From TWA4 sp051879195 (lineage in GTDB: Bacteria > Bacillota > Clostridia > Lachnospirales > Lachnospiraceae), in contig JBJELO010000217.1 in NCBI GenBank assembly GCA_051879195.1, positions 1 to 64,000 of the forward strand: a DNA stretch of 64,000 nt, given 5' to 3'. Of the stretch, positions 26,549-35,514 are shown in pieces. The translations under genes were made by a program, and so were the position numbers. Within the stretch, counting starts at the first letter, position 1. The number at the start of each line of letters is the position of its first letter. The notes under the pieces were generated by a model. That model was given only the letters and a program-made list of their open reading frames with translations, did not search any database and was not told the origin of the DNA.

Positions 26549-27259
26549 ATGTCGTTTTTGAGCCTTGACAGTAAATTCATGGTGCTGCTGAGCCGGGCGG
26601 TGGATTACATTCAGCTGAATCTGTACTGCCTGATCTGCTGCATCCCCATCGTAACGGCAGGAGCTGCCTTTACCGCAAGATATTATGTGGCCATGAAAAT
26701 CGTGCGGGGAGAAGAACCGGCGATTACAAAAGCATATTTCAGGGCATTTCGGGACAATTTCAAACAGGCAACGGCAGTCTGGCTCATCATCGGCGGTTTG
26801 ATTCTGATCTACGCTCTGGATTGGAGATGGACGCGGCTGACTCAGAAAAATGTACCGATGCAGATCCTGTTCATGGTCCTGTGCCTGCTGGCTGTCTGCA
26901 TGGCATACTGTGCATTTCCCATGCTGGCCAGATTCCGCATGACCGTATTCGGCCTGATTAAAAGCGCCTTTATTTTTTCCATTATTCATCTGCCCAGAGT
27001 CCTGCTGGCACTGGTCCTGGAGGTGGTCCCACTCATGATGGGATATCTGTACCTGAACTGGTTTCTGGTGGTATGGCTTCTGATGGCGGCGGCGGTCCTG
27101 CACCTGAACAGCCAGATGTTTGTCACCCAGCTGAAAAAACTGGAGCCGGTGGAAGAACAGCCGGAAGCAGCAGGCATTCAGGCAGAAGAACAGCCGGAAG
27201 CAGGAGACGTTCAGCCTGAAAAACTGTCTGCAGACCCGGAGGACAAAAAAGTGCCCTGA
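26549..27259 (+). CDS. YesL-like DUF624 membrane protein
   Basis: This 236-aa protein has about five hydrophobic helices and the family pattern of DUF624/YesL (YIQLNLYCLICCIPIVTAGA, and a hydrophobic RFRMTVFGLIKSAF region). The last ~45 residues are a Glu/Gln-rich repeat (EEQPEAAGIQA, EEQPEAGDVQ). YesL proteins are regularly encoded with YesMN systems and CUT1 sugar transporters in Bacillota; their function is not established. It is probably cotranscribed with the GH42 gene. Confidence 0.82.
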   Translation: MSFLSLDSKFMVLLSRAVDYIQLNLYCLICCIPIVTAGAAFTARYYVAMKIVRGEEPAITKAYFRAFRDNFKQATAVWLIIGGLILIYALDWRWTRLTQKNVPMQILFMVLCLLAVCMAYCAFPMLARFRMTVFGLIKSAFIFSIIHLPRVLLALVLEVVPLMMGYLYLNWFLVVWLLMAAAVLHLNSQMFVTQLKKLEPVEEQPEAAGIQAEEQPEAGDVQPEKLSADPEDKKVP

Positions 27260-27384
27260 ATCAGCCAAATTTATGGTCGATTCTTATACTGAAAAATGAT
27301 ATCCTGTGTCCAGAAGAAAAAAGTGATAAGGAATTCTTAACTATCACATGAATTTTGGTGCATGATGCACCCTGGGAGGTAAAT

Positions 27385-28002
27385 ATGATGAACATTCAGA
27401 AAGTTACGGATCCTGCATTTGGAAAATATGGTAAGGTCCTGAGTGATTACCCCATGACACAGCTTTTTGCGGAGATGGAGCATACCCCTCTGCCGAAGGA
27501 TGTGATCTACGTACCGTCTGTGGAAGAGATGGAAGCCCTGCCTGTGGCAGAAATTTTCAAAAACCGTGCATTCGGCGGTCTGCCCATTCAGATCGGCTAC
27601 TGCAACGGTGATAACCGGAAGCTGAATGCGGTGGAATACCATCGTTCTTCCGAAATTGATATCGCGGTTACGGATCTGATCCTTCTGCTGGGCGCACAGC
27701 AGGATATTGAGGCAGATTTTTCCTACGATACTTCACTGGTAGAAGCATTTTTTGTTCCTGCAGGCACTGCTGTGGAACTGTACGCAACCACACTTCACTA
27801 TGCTCCCTGCACGGCAGCAGCAGGCGGATTCCGCTGCGTGGTCATTCTGCCGGCCGGAACCAACACAGACCTGGATTTCCCTGTGGGTGACGCAGGAGAG
27901 GAACGTCTGATCACTGCGAAGAACAAATGGCTGATCGCCCATGAAGAAGCAGGAATCGAAGGTGCGTTCTGCGGTCTGAAGGGTGACAACATCGAAATAT
28001 AG
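27385..28002 (+). CDS. DUF4867-like cupin-fold protein
   Basis: This 205-aa soluble protein is of the type found next to fucose-isomerase-like genes. The middle has EYHRSSEIDIAVTDLILLLG and FFVPAGTAVELYATTLHYAP, which looks like a cupin-like metal-binding beta-barrel. Start at 27385 follows GGGAGG. It stands directly before the isomerase-like and xylulokinase genes, so a helper role in pentose or deoxysugar isomerisation (for instance as mutarotase or regulator) is a reasonable guess. The family assignment is from memory of sequence pattern only. Confidence 0.6.
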   Translation: MMNIQKVTDPAFGKYGKVLSDYPMTQLFAEMEHTPLPKDVIYVPSVEEMEALPVAEIFKNRAFGGLPIQIGYCNGDNRKLNAVEYHRSSEIDIAVTDLILLLGAQQDIEADFSYDTSLVEAFFVPAGTAVELYATTLHYAPCTAAAGGFRCVVILPAGTNTDLDFPVGDAGEERLITAKNKWLIAHEEAGIEGAFCGLKGDNIEI

Positions 28003-28114
28003 AGTCAACAGGACAACAGCAGAAAACGGTAGAAGAACAGTACAGAAATAATATTCAAAGTATCATACATACAAATCAACATACATGATCCCATGGAAAG
28101 GAAGGTAAACTGGT

Positions 28115-29599
28115 ATGAGCAATATGCCGGAATTAAAAATTGGAGTGGTAGCTGTCAGCAGAGACTGTTTCCCCGAAAGTCTGTCTGTAACAAGACGGGA
28201 AGCGCTGATGAAGGCTTATAAGGAAAAATACGGAGATCAGGAGATTTATGAATGTCCCATCTGTATCGTGGAAAGTGAAATCCACATGGTACAGGCACTG
28301 GAGGATATCAAAGCAGCAGGCTGCAACGCACTGGTTGTTTATCTTGGCAACTTCGGACCGGAAATCGCTGAAACACTGCTGGCAAAACATTTTGAAGGAC
28401 CGAAGATGTTCGTTGCCGCTGCGGAAGAAACCGGCAGCAACCTGATTCAGGGCAGAGGCGATGCCTACTGTGGTATGCTGAATGCAAGCTACAATCTGAA
28501 ATTACGCAATATCAAGGCATACATTCCCGAATATCCTGTAGGAACCGCTGAGGAATGTGCCGATATGATCCATGATTTCGTACCGATTGCCAGAGCAATC
28601 GTTGGCCTGAACAGCCTGAAGATCATCAGCTTCGGCCCCCGCCCGCTGAACTTCCTGGCCTGCAACGCACCCATCAAGCAGCTGTACAACCTGGGCGTGG
28701 AAATTGAAGAAAACTCCGAGCTGGATCTGTTTGAAGCATTCAAGAAGCATGAAGGCGATGAAAGAATCCCCGCAGTTGTTAAGGAAATGGAAGAAGAACT
28801 GGGCGCCGGCAACAAGAAGCCGGAAATCCTGTCAAAGCTGGCTCAGTACGAGCTGACTCTGAAGGACTGGGTGGAAGCACACCGCGGCTACCGCAAATAT
28901 GTGGCAATCGCCGGTAAATGCTGGCCTGCTTTCCAGACACAGTTCGGCTTTGTTCCCTGCTATGTCAACAGCCGTCTGACCGCACAGGGAATCCCCGTAT
29001 CCTGCGAGGTTGATATTTACGGTGCATTAAGCGAATTCATCGGAACCGTTGTCAGCCAGGATACCGTAACTCTGCTGGATATCAACAACAACGTTCCTGC
29101 AGATATGTATCAGGAAGATATCGAAGGCAAATGGAATTATACTCAGAAGGATACCTTCATGGGCTTCCACTGCGGCAACACCGCTTCCGGCAAGCTTTCC
29201 TTCTGTGAAATGAGATATCAGCTGATCATGGCCAGATCTCTGCCGGAAGAAGTAACGCAGGGTACTCTGGAAGGCGACATCGTACCCGGCGATATCACAT
29301 TCTTCCGTCTGCAGAGCACTGCTGACTGCAAACTGCGCGCTTACATCGCACAGGGCGAGGTTCTGCCCGTAGCCAGCCGTTCCTTCGGTGCCATCGGCGT
29401 ATTTGCCATCCCTGAGATGGGCAGATTCTACCGTCACGTGCTGATTGAAAAGAATTTCCCTCATCACGGAGCCGTTGCATTCGGCAACTACGGCAAGGCA
29501 CTGTTTGAAGTATTCAAATACATCGGTGTTCCCGTTGAGGAAATCGGATACAATCAGCCTGCAGGCGTTCGTTATCCCACAGAAAATCCCTGGAAATAA
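28115..29599 (+). CDS. L-fucose/L-arabinose isomerase-like sugar isomerase
   Basis: This 494-aa protein belongs to the FucI/AraA-like aldose-ketose isomerase superfamily. The C-terminal half contains candidate metal ligands: Glu in CEVDIYGALSEF, Asp in TLLDINNN, and His in the GFHCGN and FPHHGAVAFG motifs. The N-terminal half is an alpha/beta domain (GCNALVVYLGNFGPE). The next gene, 17 nt away, is xylulokinase, so the product is probably a pentulose. No xylA-type isomerase lies in the window, so this protein may isomerise D-xylose released by the alpha-xylosidase, or L-arabinose or L-fucose. Confidence 0.78.
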   Translation: MSNMPELKIGVVAVSRDCFPESLSVTRREALMKAYKEKYGDQEIYECPICIVESEIHMVQALEDIKAAGCNALVVYLGNFGPEIAETLLAKHFEGPKMFVAAAEETGSNLIQGRGDAYCGMLNASYNLKLRNIKAYIPEYPVGTAEECADMIHDFVPIARAIVGLNSLKIISFGPRPLNFLACNAPIKQLYNLGVEIEENSELDLFEAFKKHEGDERIPAVVKEMEEELGAGNKKPEILSKLAQYELTLKDWVEAHRGYRKYVAIAGKCWPAFQTQFGFVPCYVNSRLTAQGIPVSCEVDIYGALSEFIGTVVSQDTVTLLDINNNVPADMYQEDIEGKWNYTQKDTFMGFHCGNTASGKLSFCEMRYQLIMARSLPEEVTQGTLEGDIVPGDITFFRLQSTADCKLRAYIAQGEVLPVASRSFGAIGVFAIPEMGRFYRHVLIEKNFPHHGAVAFGNYGKALFEVFKYIGVPVEEIGYNQPAGVRYPTENPWK

Positions 29600-29615
29600 G
29601 GTATAGAGGTGGCAT

Positions 29616-31088
29616 ATGTTATACATAGGTATTGATCTTGGAACATCGGCTGTCAAGCTTCTGCTGATGGACGAAACCGGCAAAATCCATAATATTGTGT
29701 CAAGAGAGTATCCTCTTGCCTTCCCTCATCCCGGCTGGTCGGAACAGAATCCCGAGGACTGGTATGTCCAGACAATGACGGCAATCGAAGAACTGGTAAG
29801 CGGCTCTGACAGAAGTCAGGTGGCAGGTATCAGCTTCGGTGGACAGATGCACGGGCTGGTTGTGCTGGATGATCAGGACCGGGTAATCCGCCCGGCGATT
29901 CTGTGGAACGACGGCCGGACCACGAAGGAAACCGATTACCTCAATCAGGTTATCGGCAGGGAAAAGCTGTCTCAGTATACAGCCAACATTGCCTTTGCAG
30001 GATTTACTGCGCCGAAGATCCTGTGGATGCGGGAAAATGAGCCGGAGAATTTTGCAAAAATCGCAAAAATCATGCTTCCCAAGGATTATCTGGCTTACCG
30101 TTTGTCCGGTGTACACTGCACGGATTATTCCGATGCCTCCGGCATGCTGCTTCTGGATGTAAAGAACAGATGCTGGTCTCAGGAAATGCTTGAGATCTGC
30201 GGTGTGAAGCAGGAACAGCTTCCCCGCCTGTACGAAAGCTACGAAGTGGTGGGAAATCTGAAAGCCGATCTGGCTAAGCAGCTTGGCCTGTCCGAAGATG
30301 TGAAAATTATTGCCGGTGCAGGGGACAATGCGGCAGCAGCTGTGGGAACCGGTACCGTGGGAGACGGCATGTGCAACATTTCCCTGGGAACCTCCGGTAC
30401 CATTTTCATCTCCAGCCGTACCTTTGGTGTGGATGAAAACAATGCGCTTCACTCCTTTGCACACGCAGATGGCTGTTATCATCTGATGGGCTGCATGCTC
30501 AGCGCCGCTTCCTGCAATAAATGGTGGATGGATGAAATCCTGAAAACAAAGGATTATTCCGCGGAACAGGAAAATATCGTAAAACTGGGCGAAAATCACG
30601 TATATTATCTGCCTTATCTGATGGGAGAACGCTCTCCTCATAACGATCCGCTGGCCAGAGCCACATTTACCGGCATGACCATGGATACCACAAGGGAAGA
30701 GATGACCCAGGCAGTGCTGGAAGGAGTTGCTTTTGGACTGCGTGATTCTCTGGAAGTGGCAAGAAGCCTTGGCATCTCCATCGAGCGGACAAAAATCTGC
30801 GGCGGCGGTGCAAAGAGCCCTCTGTGGAAGAAGATTATCGCCAACGTGATGAACCTGAAGGTGGATGTCATTGAAAGTGAAGAAGGCCCCGGTTACGGCG
30901 GCGCCATGCTGGCTGCTGTGGGCTGCGGTGAATTTGCCAATGTGGAAGAAGCTGCAGAAAAGCTGGTAAAGGTTGTGGATACGGTGGAACCCGATCCTGA
31001 ACTGACAGCAAAATATGAAGAACGGTATCAGAAATTCAGACAGATTTACCCTGCCATGAAAGATCTGTTCAGGAAACTGGCAGACTGA
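29616..31088 (+). CDS. xylB: Xylulokinase (FGGY family)
   Basis: This 490-aa kinase phosphorylates D-xylulose to xylulose-5-phosphate. The N-terminal phosphate loop is GIDLGTSAVKLLLMD; the substrate region GQMHGLVVLDDQDRVIRP and ILWNDGRT is typical of XylB; the second-domain motif with catalytic Asp is IIAGAGDNAAAAVGTG; and the C-terminal signature is ICGGGAKSPLWKKIIANVM. The length is usual. The gene ends a three-gene pentose unit and is followed by a terminator. Its product feeds the split transketolase encoded 10 kb downstream. Confidence 0.92.
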   Translation: MLYIGIDLGTSAVKLLLMDETGKIHNIVSREYPLAFPHPGWSEQNPEDWYVQTMTAIEELVSGSDRSQVAGISFGGQMHGLVVLDDQDRVIRPAILWNDGRTTKETDYLNQVIGREKLSQYTANIAFAGFTAPKILWMRENEPENFAKIAKIMLPKDYLAYRLSGVHCTDYSDASGMLLLDVKNRCWSQEMLEICGVKQEQLPRLYESYEVVGNLKADLAKQLGLSEDVKIIAGAGDNAAAAVGTGTVGDGMCNISLGTSGTIFISSRTFGVDENNALHSFAHADGCYHLMGCMLSAASCNKWWMDEILKTKDYSAEQENIVKLGENHVYYLPYLMGERSPHNDPLARATFTGMTMDTTREEMTQAVLEGVAFGLRDSLEVARSLGISIERTKICGGGAKSPLWKKIIANVMNLKVDVIESEEGPGYGGAMLAAVGCGEFANVEEAAEKLVKVVDTVEPDPELTAKYEERYQKFRQIYPAMKDLFRKLAD

Positions 31089-31160
31089 TCCGGTGCATGA
31101 GACAAGAAAGATGTCAAATATATTTGACTCTTTGTACTATGGAATAAATCATTGAGAAGG

Positions 31161-31202
31161 ATGCTGCAAATTGATATCTGATGTCGATTTTGCAGCATTT
31201 TT
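31161..31202 (+). terminator. Rho-independent terminator after xylB
   Basis: ATGCTGCAAA (31161-31170) pairs exactly with TTTGCAGCAT (31189-31198), followed by a T-run. Confidence 0.85.
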
Positions 31203-31229
31203 CGTATACGCAGAATCACGGAGGGAACC

Positions 31230-33641
31230 ATGAAACTTCTGTTTAATAAACCTGCGCGGACATTTACGGAAACGCTGCCCATTGGAAACGGCCGTCTCGG
31301 TGCGTTGATTTACGGAGAAGTGATGAGAGAGCAGGTGGTGCTCAACGAAAGCTCCATGTGGTCCGGCAGCCCGGAAGCATCAGACCGGGAAGACGCCCAC
31401 AGGTATCTTCCTGAAATCCGCAGGCTGCTGTCTGAGGGAAAAAATTATGAGGCGGAGCAGGTATTTCATGAACATTTTACCTGTCAGGGAAAAGGGACCA
31501 ATTACGCTCACGGTTCAACGGTGCCCTTTGGCTGTTATCAGCTTCTGGGACGGATGCATCTGTCGTATTTTCAGGCTCTTTCCAGCGGAAAGCAGGACAG
31601 CTGCTGTGTCAGGAAATATAAAAGAGAACTGGATCTGATTACCGGCACTGCCAGATTGTCCTTCAAACTGGGGCAGACCACATTTGTCCGGGAATGGATT
31701 GCATCGGAAGATCCGGATGCCCTGCTTCTCCATTTGACGGCATCAAAGCCGGGGATGATCCATGTGGGAATCGGCCTCGACCGGGACGAACGCTTTGAAA
31801 CCGTAAAAACGGATGACAGAAGTATCTGTATGAGCGGGCAGCTGGCGGACGGGTACGGGACAGATCACGGAGTGCGGTATGCCTGCGTGGCAGGGGCAGC
31901 GGCAAAAAGGGGAAGCGTTTATACGGAAGGAAACCGGCTGTACATCCGGGATGCCGATGAAGCCCTGATCGTGATCGCTGCAGCCACCGACAGGAAAGGA
32001 TTTATGGGCAAAAAGGACTGTGATCCCGTGGAAAAGGCAAAAGCAGACTGTGTTCAGGCACTGTATTATACAGGGAACGATAATGGCGGAGATGCCGGCA
32101 ACACAGATCCTACAGATAGCACAGATAACTCGGATCCTGTCTGTGTTACAGCGGTCTGGAATAAAATTTACCGGGAACACTGCCGGAAAATGAGCGCGGT
32201 GATGAGCCGGATGCAGCTTGAATTCGGAAAAACGAAGGAGTATACCACGCCCAAACGAATCCGGAGATTTCTGAAAGGAAAATCCGACCCGAATCTGGCG
32301 GCTCTGTATGTGGAATATGCCCGGTATCTTCTTTATTCCTGCTCCAGAGAGGGCGGTCTGGCGGCCAATCTGCAGGGAATCTGGGCCGACGAGGTGCAGA
32401 CACCCTGGAACGGAGACTGGCATCTGAACGCGCAGCAGATGATTTACTGGCTGGCAGAGAAGGGCAATCTGTCTGAATCCCATCTGCCTTATCTGGAACT
32501 GACCGATCAGCTGACGAAACCGGGAAAACGCACTGCCCGGGCCTATTACGGTGCCGATGGCTGGCTGGTTCACACCTGTACCAATCCATGGGGCTTTACA
32601 TCGCCCTGCGAGGATGCTGCATGGGGTTCCACCACGGGAAGTCCGGCCTGGTTGTGCCATCATCTGTGGGAGCACTATCTGTATACGCTGGACGAAGAAT
32701 ATCTATCCCGGGTGTATCCCGTCATGCAGGAAGCGGCACAGTTTTATCTGGCACTTCTGGTGGAGGATGCGCAGGGCAGGCTGGTGACTTCTCCATCTTC
32801 CTCCCCTGAAAATCTGTTTCTCGATGAGAAAGGACGAAAATGTGCCCTCTGTCAGGGTCCTGCCTATGATCGGGAACTGATCCGCTCCCTGTTTCAGTCC
32901 TGTCTGGAAGCCCAGTATGTGCTGAATGACGACCCCGGATTCAGGGCACTTATGGAAGAAACAATACCCCGGCTGGCACCGGTGGAAATCGCGTCGGACG
33001 GAAGAATCATGGAATGGGACAGAGAATACCCGGAAGCAATGGCTCACCACCGCCATCTTTCCCATCTGTGGGGTGTATATCCGGGACAGCTGATTACGCC
33101 GGAACATGAGAAAAAACTATCAAAGGCGGCAGAAAAATCTTTGAAAATGCGGGGAAGAACCACTGTAGGCTGGGCAATCGCCCACCGCATGTGCCTGTGG
33201 GCCAGACTGCGAAACGGCAAAAAAGCCTGGAGTTGTGTCAAGGACATGTTCCGTTATGCCACAGGTTCCAATCTGATGAACCTGGCTTACCACTGCGACG
33301 AAACCACAGCAAAACTCAAAAAACCGGATCTGAGACACAGCAGATATCCATTCCAGATCGACGGAAATGAAGGAAATGCCGCAGGTATCCTTATGATGCT
33401 GGAAGACGACTATGCCCATGTCAGACCTGACGGCAGTCTGGAAATAGAAATCCACCTCCTGCCGGCCCTCCCCCCGGAACTGAAGACAGGGAAAATAACA
33501 GGGCTGCGCATCAAAGGGAATATGAGCCTTGATATGGAATGGGAAGAAGGGGCGGTGAAATGGGTTACTGTCCGGTCTTTAGGAGCGGTGGAATTTCCAA
33601 ACCAGCTCCAAGAACAAATTGTAACAAACAAAACTCTATGA
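31230..33641 (+). CDS. Alpha-L-fucosidase, glycoside hydrolase family 95
   Basis: GH95 enzymes remove alpha-1,2-linked L-fucose (some alpha-L-galactose) from the end of side chains, by inversion. The 803-aa protein has the N-terminal pattern TFTETLPIGNGRLGALIYG and NESSMWSG, the barrel motif LAANLQGIWADEVQTPWNGDW with active-site Glu/Asn residues, and SPSSSPEN and HHRHLSHLWGVYPG typical of this family. It has no signal peptide. It opens a separate transcription unit after the xylB terminator. Fucose on the galactosyl side chain is a hallmark of xyloglucan from many plants. Confidence 0.92.
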   Translation: MKLLFNKPARTFTETLPIGNGRLGALIYGEVMREQVVLNESSMWSGSPEASDREDAHRYLPEIRRLLSEGKNYEAEQVFHEHFTCQGKGTNYAHGSTVPFGCYQLLGRMHLSYFQALSSGKQDSCCVRKYKRELDLITGTARLSFKLGQTTFVREWIASEDPDALLLHLTASKPGMIHVGIGLDRDERFETVKTDDRSICMSGQLADGYGTDHGVRYACVAGAAAKRGSVYTEGNRLYIRDADEALIVIAAATDRKGFMGKKDCDPVEKAKADCVQALYYTGNDNGGDAGNTDPTDSTDNSDPVCVTAVWNKIYREHCRKMSAVMSRMQLEFGKTKEYTTPKRIRRFLKGKSDPNLAALYVEYARYLLYSCSREGGLAANLQGIWADEVQTPWNGDWHLNAQQMIYWLAEKGNLSESHLPYLELTDQLTKPGKRTARAYYGADGWLVHTCTNPWGFTSPCEDAAWGSTTGSPAWLCHHLWEHYLYTLDEEYLSRVYPVMQEAAQFYLALLVEDAQGRLVTSPSSSPENLFLDEKGRKCALCQGPAYDRELIRSLFQSCLEAQYVLNDDPGFRALMEETIPRLAPVEIASDGRIMEWDREYPEAMAHHRHLSHLWGVYPGQLITPEHEKKLSKAAEKSLKMRGRTTVGWAIAHRMCLWARLRNGKKAWSCVKDMFRYATGSNLMNLAYHCDETTAKLKKPDLRHSRYPFQIDGNEGNAAGILMMLEDDYAHVRPDGSLEIEIHLLPALPPELKTGKITGLRIKGNMSLDMEWEEGAVKWVTVRSLGAVEFPNQLQEQIVTNKTL

Positions 33642-33679
33642 TAAAATTTATGTAAGTTTATTGAGAGGAGATGACTGAT

Positions 33680-35440
33680 ATGAGGAGGAATCTGGTCTGC
33701 CTGTTTTTATGTTTGATACTTCTGGCGGTTCCGGTTTTTTCGGGCTGCAGTGGTCAGAGTTCCGGCGGTTTACCGGGGAATACGGACAGCAAATACAGTG
33801 AGTTTATTACAGTAGATGTGTTTGATGCGCTTGCCAACAGCCAGGGGATTCAGTCCGGCTGGTTTGCGAAGATTGTGAAGGATAAGTTCAATATGGAGTT
33901 GAATATTATTGCACCCAATGTGGCGGGCGGCGGCGATATTCTGTATCATACCCGTTCCGCTGCAGGCAATCTGGGGGATTTGATTATTTCGGGGACGGAT
34001 AACGGTCGGTTTGCCAGTATGGTGAATTCCGGTCTGCTGTTGGATATGACCGATCTGCTGAAAGGGAAGGATGTGCTGTCCAATTATGAGAGTGCCATCC
34101 GCAACGTGAATAAGATTGCCGGCCGGGAAGGGATTTACGGGATTCCCAGCGAGATTTCCAATCAGTCTCCGGAGGTGGCAGCAGATGGGATTGAACCGCT
34201 GGTTTCTCCCTATGTCAGATGGGATGCCTATACGGCTGCCGGAAGTCCGGCTATTGATTCTCTTGAAGCTTTTATTCCGGTGATGAAAGCCATGCAGGAA
34301 GCGGTGCCGGAAAGTGATTCCGGAAAAAAAACGTATGCCATTTCCCTTTTTAAGGACTGGGATGGCAATATGATGGTAGGCGCCAAGAATTACGCGGCTC
34401 TGTTCGGATACAATGAGACGGGCTTCTGCATGCTGAAGGCAGACGGTACCGATATTCAGGATATGATGGATGATGACGGCGTGTATGTGCGGGCTCTGAA
34501 ATTTCTCTTTCAGGCGAACCAGGCCGGCCTGATCGATCCCGAATCCACCACACAGAATTATGAAACTCTGGCCAACAAATACCGTGATGGGCAGATTCTG
34601 ACCTCGCTGTGGTCCTATCAGGGCTCTGCGCTCTACAACACCGCGGAAAATAAGGAAAGCGGCAAAGGATTCATGCCTGTTTACATCGAGGGAACAGCCC
34701 CCTATTCTCTGGGCTGTTATTCGGAGGGCAACGGAAAAACCGTCATTGCTATCGGCAGTAAGGCGAAGGACCCCGAACGGCTGGCTGATTTTATTGACTG
34801 GCTGTATTCCCCGGAAGGCATGGAGATTGCCGGACAGGCAGGCGGTGCGGCGGGTCCGGAGGGGCTGACATGGGAAATGGACGGCGATACCGCTGTGCTC
34901 ACCGAATTCGGTAAAAAGGCGCTTCCCGGCAATGATGTGGAAGTTCCGGAAGAATGGGGCGGGGGCTCCTGGAAAGACGGTATTTCTGCTCTGAATTTCA
35001 AACCCCTTTGTCTGGTGGACATTGATCCCCGCAGTCAGGAACCCTACATGGTCACCATGTGGAGCTCTGTTCTGAACCGGAAGGATACAAAACTGGACAG
35101 GGACTGGCAGGCCTGGGCGGGCGGTGCGAAAACCACTGTTGAATTTCTGGAAGAGAAAAATGCTCTTTCCGTGGCGGCGGGTACCTCTTACATACCACCG
35201 GAAGAATCAGCTGATATCACTACATTGAGAAATCAGTGCAAAACAGTGATCACTGACCGTTCCTGGAAAATGATCTACGCCGAAGATGAAGCGGAATTTG
35301 ATTCCATTCTGGAAAATACCCAGAAGACGCTGAAAGGGCTGGGCTATGAGCAGGTTCTGGCGGTGGATCTGCAGAACGCAAAAGATGAAGCCGCATCGAG
35401 AAATAAAGCGGTGAAGGATTACAGGGAAAGTCACCCGTAA
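33680..35440 (+). CDS. Second sugar-binding lipoprotein (orphan ABC substrate-binding protein)
   Basis: This 586-aa family 1 extracellular binding protein has a hydrophobic signal (LVCLFLCLILLAVPVFSGC) with the lipobox Cys at about residue 26. The ATG at 33680 has GAGAGGAG nine bases upstream; an ATG at 33671 lies too close. Its length and domains match LplA-type binding proteins. No permease is next to it, so it probably uses the permeases at 12773-14636 or others elsewhere. It converges on the yesNM pair, which may regulate it. Confidence 0.87.
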   Translation: MRRNLVCLFLCLILLAVPVFSGCSGQSSGGLPGNTDSKYSEFITVDVFDALANSQGIQSGWFAKIVKDKFNMELNIIAPNVAGGGDILYHTRSAAGNLGDLIISGTDNGRFASMVNSGLLLDMTDLLKGKDVLSNYESAIRNVNKIAGREGIYGIPSEISNQSPEVAADGIEPLVSPYVRWDAYTAAGSPAIDSLEAFIPVMKAMQEAVPESDSGKKTYAISLFKDWDGNMMVGAKNYAALFGYNETGFCMLKADGTDIQDMMDDDGVYVRALKFLFQANQAGLIDPESTTQNYETLANKYRDGQILTSLWSYQGSALYNTAENKESGKGFMPVYIEGTAPYSLGCYSEGNGKTVIAIGSKAKDPERLADFIDWLYSPEGMEIAGQAGGAAGPEGLTWEMDGDTAVLTEFGKKALPGNDVEVPEEWGGGSWKDGISALNFKPLCLVDIDPRSQEPYMVTMWSSVLNRKDTKLDRDWQAWAGGAKTTVEFLEEKNALSVAAGTSYIPPEESADITTLRNQCKTVITDRSWKMIYAEDEAEFDSILENTQKTLKGLGYEQVLAVDLQNAKDEAASRNKAVKDYRESHP

Positions 35441-35451
35441 TCCTTCACCGC
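35408..35451. terminator. 15-bp inverted repeat spanning the end of the binding-protein gene
   Basis: GCGGTGAAGGATTAC (35408-35422) is the exact reverse complement of 35437-35451, and the stop codon lies in the right arm. It lies between convergent genes, so it may protect or terminate transcripts, although no T-run is present. Confidence 0.5.
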
Positions 35452-35514
35452 TGGAGAATGCCGGAAGCATGCTGATGACAGAACAGCTTTTCTTCAGCCC
35501 GGTTTTCATCTGTT

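Noticed and set aside
25742..27268. Long minus-strand open frame opposite the GH42 and yesL genes
   Set aside because: It is antisense to two well-supported genes and shows His/Gln/Phe-rich sequence without domains.
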